Positions 59,788 to 64,000 of a stretch of 64,000 nucleotides of DNA are shown here, in pieces. The notes beneath the pieces were generated by a model. The model worked only from the letters and a program-made list of their open reading frames with translations, did not search any database and was not told where the DNA came from. The stretch is from Methylocapsa sp. D3K7. GTDB lineage: Bacteria > Pseudomonadota > Alphaproteobacteria > Rhizobiales > Beijerinckiaceae. The position numbers and the translations under genes are program-made. The stretch covers positions 3,516,501 to 3,580,500 of the forward strand of contig NZ_CP123229.1 of the NCBI RefSeq assembly GCF_029855125.1. Reading direction: 5' to 3'. Within the stretch, counting starts at the first letter, position 1; the number at the start of each line of letters is the position of its first letter.

Positions 59788-61608
59788 TCAGGCGCTTTCC
59801 TTGGCCCGGAAAGCGCGCTTCCGTTCATTGGGATCGAGCAGCGCCTTGCGCAGCCGGATCGATTTCGGCGTGACTTCGACCAGTTCGTCGTCCTCGATAT
59901 AGGCGAGTGCCTTTTCCAATGTCATCTTGATCGGCGGCGTCAGGCGGACAGCTTCGTCCTTGCCGGCGGCACGGATATTGGTGAGCTGCTTGCCTTTCAG
60001 GACATTGATTTCGAGGTCGTTTTCGCGCGTGTGTTCGCCGACGATCATGCCGCGATAGACCTTACAGCCCGGCTCGATCATCATCGGGCCGCGGTCTTCG
60101 AGTTTCCACATTGCATAAGCGACCGATTCACCGCTTTCATTTGCGATCAAAACGCCATTGCGCCGTCCTGCAATGTCGCCCTTCCATGGCGCATAAGCGT
60201 GAAACAGACGGTTCATGATCGCGGTGCCGCGCGTGTCGGTCAAAAGCTCGCCCTGATAGCCGATGAGCCCGCGCGTCGGCGCGTGAAACACGAGGCGCAG
60301 ACGATTGCCGCCCGATGGCCGCATCTCGATCATCTCGGCCTTTCGCTCGGCCATTTTCTGAACGACGACACCGGAATGTTCCTCATCGACGTCGATGACC
60401 ACTTCCTCGATCGGTTCGAGAAGTTGATTCGTGTCCGGGTCTTTTTGAAAGACCACTTTCGGCCGCGACACCCCGAGTTCGAACCCCTCGCGGCGCATGG
60501 TCTCGATCAGGATCGCAAGCTGCAATTCGCCGCGCCCCGAGACAACGTAAGCGTCTGCACCGGGCGTATCCTCGACTTTCAAGGCGACATTGCCCTCCGC
60601 CTCTTTGTAAAGACGGGCGCGGATGACACGGCTCGTCACCTTGTCGCCTTCGGTTCCGGCGAGCGGCGAATCATTGACAAGGAACGTCATCGACAACGTC
60701 GGTGGATCGATCGGCTGCGCCTGCAAAGGCTCCACAACATCCGGCGCGCACAGCGTATCGGCGACGTTGAATTTTTCAAGCCCCGCGATGGCGACGATAT
60801 CGCCGGCTTCCGCCTCCTCGATTGGCGTGCGCTCAATACCCCGGAAGGCGAGGATTTTGGAAATCCGTCCCTGTTCGACCACATTGCCCTTGCGGTCCAG
60901 CACCTTGACGCTCTGGTTGGGCTTCATTGAGCCCGCGAAAATACGTCCGGTGACAAGACGGCCGAGATAGGGATTGGCTTCGAGCAAGGTGCCGAGCATG
61001 CGAAACCCGCCCTCCGCCGTGGCGGGCGCCGGGACGTGCTTCAAGACAAGATCGAACAGCGGCGCCATGCCCTCTTGCGGGCCATCTGGGCTCTCCGACA
61101 TCCAGCCTTGTTTTGCGGAGCCATAGAGAATTGGAAAATCGAGCTGTTCGTCGGTCGCATCGAGCGCCGCGAACAGATCGAACACTTCGTTCACGACCTC
61201 GGTCACGCGGGCATCCGGCTTATCGACTTTGTTGATCGCGACGATGGGCCTGAGGCCGATTTTGAGCGCCTTCCCGACGACGAACTTGGTTTGCGGCATC
61301 GGGCCTTCGGAGGCATCCACCAAAACAATCGCGCCATCGACCATCGACAAGATGCGCTCCACCTCGCCGCCGAAATCGGCATGGCCCGGGGTATCGACGA
61401 TATTGATCCGCGCGTCCTTCCAGGCGATCGATGTCGCCTTCGCCATGATCGTGATCCCGCGCTCTTTTTCGAGATCGTTGGAATCCATGACCCGCTCGGC
61501 GACCCGCTGATTGTCGCGGAAGGCACCAGATTGCTGGAGCAGACGGTCGACGAGCGTCGTTTTGCCGTGGTCGACGTGCGCGATAATCGCGATATTACGG
61601 AGCTTCAT
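59788..61608 (-). CDS. typA: Ribosome-associated GTPase TypA/BipA
   Basis: 606 residues from [19 protein letters not shown] at 61608; the 81 codons upstream in the open frame are excluded. G1 AHVDHGKT, G2/G3 [10 protein letters not shown] and [12 protein letters not shown], and G4 NKVDKPD are intact. The C-terminal TypA domain has [20 protein letters not shown]. It binds 70S or 30S ribosomes and helps assembly under stress and cold. Confidence 0.95.
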   Translation of the reverse strand: MKLRNIAIIAHVDHGKTTLVDRLLQQSGAFRDNQRVAERVMDSNDLEKERGITIMAKATSIAWKDARINIVDTPGHADFGGEVERILSMVDGAIVLVDASEGPMPQTKFVVGKALKIGLRPIVAINKVDKPDARVTEVVNEVFDLFAALDATDEQLDFPILYGSAKQGWMSESPDGPQEGMAPLFDLVLKHVPAPATAEGGFRMLGTLLEANPYLGRLVTGRIFAGSMKPNQSVKVLDRKGNVVEQGRISKILAFRGIERTPIEEAEAGDIVAIAGLEKFNVADTLCAPDVVEPLQAQPIDPPTLSMTFLVNDSPLAGTEGDKVTSRVIRARLYKEAEGNVALKVEDTPGADAYVVSGRGELQLAILIETMRREGFELGVSRPKVVFQKDPDTNQLLEPIEEVVIDVDEEHSGVVVQKMAERKAEMIEMRPSGGNRLRLVFHAPTRGLIGYQGELLTDTRGTAIMNRLFHAYAPWKGDIAGRRNGVLIANESGESVAYAMWKLEDRGPMMIEPGCKVYRGMIVGEHTRENDLEINVLKGKQLTNIRAAGKDEAVRLTPPIKMTLEKALAYIEDDELVEVTPKSIRLRKALLDPNERKRAFRAKESA

Positions 61609-61645
61609 CTTAAGACCTTGACTCAAATTTACCGCGTCCAGACGG

Positions 61646-61661
61646 ACGGTCCATGGACCGT
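61646..61661. promoter_or_regulatory. Perfect 16-bp palindrome upstream of typA
   Basis: ACGGTCCATGGACCGT reads the same on both strands and lies 38-53 bases before the typA start. A second palindrome-like CCCTTATATAGGG at about 61710, which may contain the -10 region, lies farther up. No known operator matches. It may be a protein site or a leader hairpin. The rest of the 230-base gap to thiD holds nothing recognised. Confidence 0.4.
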
Positions 61662-61838
61662 ACACCACCCAGACGACGCTTTTTTGTGAGGAATTCCAGT
61701 GAGCCCTTATATAGGGCGGCACCTTCGCGGTTGCAGCATCCCATATAGGAAACAAAGCGATTTGGGAACCAGGCATCCGCCGATTCCCGCTGGTTGCCGG
61801 CACGCGGGGATGATTTGTTCGGGTTGAGCCTCCAAAAC

Positions 61839-62642
61839 TTACCGTTTCCACAATTCGTGGAAGTGGTGAACAGGCCCTGGCCCATGACCGGCGGAGAGCT
61901 GATCAGCTGCTGCTAATGCCTTGGAAAGATAGGCTTTCGCGGCGGCGATGGCGTCGCCCAGTTCAAGGCCGTGGGCGAGATTGGCGGCGATCGCCGAGGC
62001 GAGCGTGCAGCCGGTGCCATGCGTGTTGGCGGTTGCGTCCCGGGGAGCGGAAAACAGGCGATAGGAGCCGTTGACAGACAAAAGGTCATCGGACGTCGCT
62101 CCGCCCACATGCCCCCCCTTGATCAGCACCGCTTTCGCGCCGCGCGCGTGAAACAGCTTGGCGGCGCGGCGCATACCCTCGAGATCCGGGGCGATGACCT
62201 GGCCCGACAGCCGCGCCGCTTCGGAAAGATTCGGCGTAATGAGGGTCACGATCGGCAAAAGATAGCGCATGATCGCCGTGGCGGTATCGGAGGTGGCCAA
62301 GGAATCACCGCTCGTCGCGGCCAGCACCGGATCAAGCACGATGAAACGGGGCTTATGAAATGCGAGCCTGTCGGCGACCTCTTCGGCGATTGCGCCGCAG
62401 GCAAGCATCCCGATCTTGACGGCGGCGACATCGATATCCGCGAAAATCGCGTCGATCTGCGCGGCGGCGAAATCCGCGGAGGGGACATGCATGGCGCGGA
62501 CGCCTTGCGTATTCTGCGCGGTCAAGGCGGTGACGACGGCCATGCCGTTGCAGCCGAGCGCCGCAAAGGTTTTGAGATCGGCGGCGACACCAGCGCCGCC
62601 GCTGGGATCAAATCCGGCAATCGAGAGGAGGTTGGGAATCAT
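61839..62642 (-). CDS. thiD: Hydroxymethylpyrimidine/phosphomethylpyrimidine kinase
   Basis: 267 residues from MIPNLLSIAGFDPSGGAGVA. GMAVVTALTAQNTQGV, DPVLAATSGDSL and the anion hole AVLIKGGHVGG with GTGCTLASAIAANLAHG mark the ribokinase-like ThiD. It phosphorylates HMP and HMP-P for thiamine synthesis. No other thi gene and no TPP riboswitch are visible here. Confidence 0.95.
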   Translation of the reverse strand: MIPNLLSIAGFDPSGGAGVAADLKTFAALGCNGMAVVTALTAQNTQGVRAMHVPSADFAAAQIDAIFADIDVAAVKIGMLACGAIAEEVADRLAFHKPRFIVLDPVLAATSGDSLATSDTATAIMRYLLPIVTLITPNLSEAARLSGQVIAPDLEGMRRAAKLFHARGAKAVLIKGGHVGGATSDDLLSVNGSYRLFSAPRDATANTHGTGCTLASAIAANLAHGLELGDAIAAAKAYLSKALAAADQLSAGHGPGPVHHFHELWKR

Positions 62643-62704
62643 AGGACCGCACACAAGCTGTGATTTTTACTCGGAAATTTGGCGGCATCGCCCTAAGGCT
62701 CCGC

Positions 62705-64000
62705 TTACCCCTCGCCTTGCGAAGCCTTCCGCTCGATATGGCGAAAACTCCATTCGACAACCGTGCCGGGGCTCGTTTCGCCGTGAACAGCGATCTGGGC
62801 GCAACCACGCGGCCCATCCGGCGCTGCGAAAAATACGCTTTCCTCGATATCGGCTTGCCCGGCCGAATTTTCGAACAGCCAGCGTTTTCCATTTGGCAAA
62901 ATGCATAGCACGGAGCGGCCTTCGCGGACACGCTTGAGGCGCACGTTCGGATGAATGTGGAAGCGGATGGCGAAAGGATGCTGTTCGTCGGCCTTTTCAC
63001 TTGTCTTCTCGCCTGCCTTGGCGGCGTGCAAACGATCAGTGCCGCCGAGTGACTTGCCGTCCTGGCTCAACATAATCCGGCGCTCGTGAATCAAACCAAA
63101 CCGCGCCTCATAGCCATTGTGAGCGACGACGATCATGGTTCCCGATGGCTGGTCGTGCCGCTCGACGTTGACCTTATCCGGACCCGAGACAATTTGATCG
63201 CCGAGCCATTTCTGCAATCCAGTGTGCGACGCGAACCGGCAGGAGGAGGTATCGTCGATCACAAGTGTCGAATGCGCGGCTGTCATCCGGGCCGCTTCGC
63301 GCGCCGCCGCGCGATTGGCATCCGGCGAGCCGCAATTGATGACAAGACGTTGCGCGCCGGAAGAAAACTCAAAAGATGAACACCCGGCATGGGCGCGGTT
63401 GGAATAAATTTGCGGGGGCGGCGCCCCGGCGTCAATCAAGGCAATGCCGTCCTCCGCCTGGAGGCGCTGATAGCCTGAATGCCGCGCGCTGGTGAGCGGC
63501 TGCGCCCGCACATCGTCATAGGCAAGAATCGTTGCAAGCAATTCGGGCGGCGTCACGCCCATGCCGTTAAACAAGGCGAGGGTGCCGTCTCCGTGCCGGA
63601 ACAAACGCAGCATCGGCATCATGCGATCAATCGCGTTGAGGAGTTGTGCCGGGGGCTGCAGCCCGCGAGCGGCATAGGCTTGCCGCAAGGGAAGCAGATC
63701 CGGAAGCAGGTCGAGCAAAACCTCAGGATTGCGGCCGATATGGCCGCCGTCTGGAAGAATTTGGCGATTCAGCTCCTCAATGAGCAGTTTTGTGCCTTTG
63801 CGGGTCAGATTGCGGGTTCCTTCCGCACAAAGCCCGAATTCGGCGAGCGCGATCGCAGCAAGAAGACGCGATTCGCCGTCGAGACCTCCGGCGAGTTTCC
63901 GCTCCAGAAAGAGCTGGATGCGGCCGAGGTTCTTCATGAAACGGCGATAGAAGGCGCGATCCGCGCCCTCAAGGATCACGGGCGATTGCGACAGAAAGGC
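62705..64000 (-). CDS. Heparinase II/III family protein (partial, right edge)
   Basis: At least 431 residues; the frame is open to the right edge, so the N-terminus lies outside the window. It has the alpha-barrel (LLIEELNRQILPDGGHIGRN) and the C-terminal beta-sandwich (YSNRAHAGCSSFEFSSGAQR; AAAREAARMTAAHSTLVIDD) of the family. In Hyphomicrobiales this gene usually lies beside rsmB and purH and its polysaccharide substrate is unproven. Most of the acid-base residues used by heparinase II lie in the missing or early part and cannot be checked. Confidence 0.85.
   Translation of the reverse strand, partial: AFLSQSPVILEGADRAFYRRFMKNLGRIQLFLERKLAGGLDGESRLLAAIALAEFGLCAEGTRNLTRKGTKLLIEELNRQILPDGGHIGRNPEVLLDLLPDLLPLRQAYAARGLQPPAQLLNAIDRMMPMLRLFRHGDGTLALFNGMGVTPPELLATILAYDDVRAQPLTSARHSGYQRLQAEDGIALIDAGAPPPQIYSNRAHAGCSSFEFSSGAQRLVINCGSPDANRAAAREAARMTAAHSTLVIDDTSSCRFASHTGLQKWLGDQIVSGPDKVNVERHDQPSGTMIVVAHNGYEARFGLIHERRIMLSQDGKSLGGTDRLHAAKAGEKTSEKADEQHPFAIRFHIHPNVRLKRVREGRSVLCILPNGKRWLFENSAGQADIEESVFFAAPDGPRGCAQIAVHGETSPGTVVEWSFRHIERKASQGEG

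Noticed and set aside
59572..60930. 452-codon ORF antisense to typA
   Set aside because: Shadow of a GC-rich conserved gene; TypA on the other strand is unambiguous.
61609..61851. 81-codon N-terminal extension of TypA
   Set aside because: Not homologous to TypA, which starts at [11 protein letters not shown]; the segment is the leader with palindromes and overlaps the end of thiD.

Overview
The window is a stretch of GC-rich chromosome from an alphaproteobacterium, most likely Hyphomicrobiales and plausibly Beijerinckiaceae-like. This rests on gene order (argS, SPOR protein, scpA, scpB, tatABC, serS, surE, pcm, nlpD; trpA, accD, folC), on an AccD that lacks the zinc-finger cysteines as in Rhizobium relatives, and on malate synthase G. 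Species cannot be fixed from the sequence alone. Nearly all of it is ordinary housekeeping DNA read on both strands. No tRNA, rRNA or CRISPR array was seen.

Layout. 0-7.3 kb: a small metabolic and stress group (PHA-granule-type protein, molbindin, kinase/P-loop fusion, zinc alcohol dehydrogenase, small conserved protein, GH94-type phosphorylase) with one perfect FNR/FixK box. 7.5-16.3 kb: L,D-transpeptidase, peroxiredoxin, AsmA-like giant, TyrRS, AnmK, ModA, ErpA. 16.4-29.2 kb: dGTPase, ArgRS, SPOR protein, ScpAB, TatABC, SerRS (with an odd insertion), SurE, Pcm and NlpD. 29.3-32.1 kb: convergently separated cobS and cobT, with two tandem paralogous small secreted proteins between them. 32.1-37.5 kb: secreted serine carboxypeptidase, histidine kinase, uracil-DNA-glycosylase-like protein, Ppx/GppA.

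37.5-40.9 kb is foreign: an AT-rich OLD-family ATPase-nuclease gene (a defence-type gene) inserted between ppx and rlmE. It was later split by a 936-bp IS5-family element with a TAA target duplication. Removing the IS plus one TAA restores one continuous frame of about 559 codons. The block is bracketed by two 40-bp related sequences (32/40 identical) built round a parS-like GTTTCACGTGAAAC core; a third such palindrome lies at 22.9 kb.

40.9-64 kb: RlmE, a DHA2 exporter, GuaB, a MAPEG protein, an RsmB-type methyltransferase, malate synthase G, FolC-AccD-TrpA, a formylglycine-generating enzyme with its Tat-exported sulfatase, an MFS carrier, UbiE-UbiB, a secreted cupin, TypA, ThiD and the 3' part of a heparinase II/III-family gene. 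Connected functions: the FGE would activate the adjacent sulfatase, whose twin-arginine signal could use the TatABC encoded 29 kb upstream; ScpAB works with SMC in chromosome organisation, which is of interest beside the parS-like sites; cobS and cobT are the two last steps of cobalamin lower-ligand assembly.
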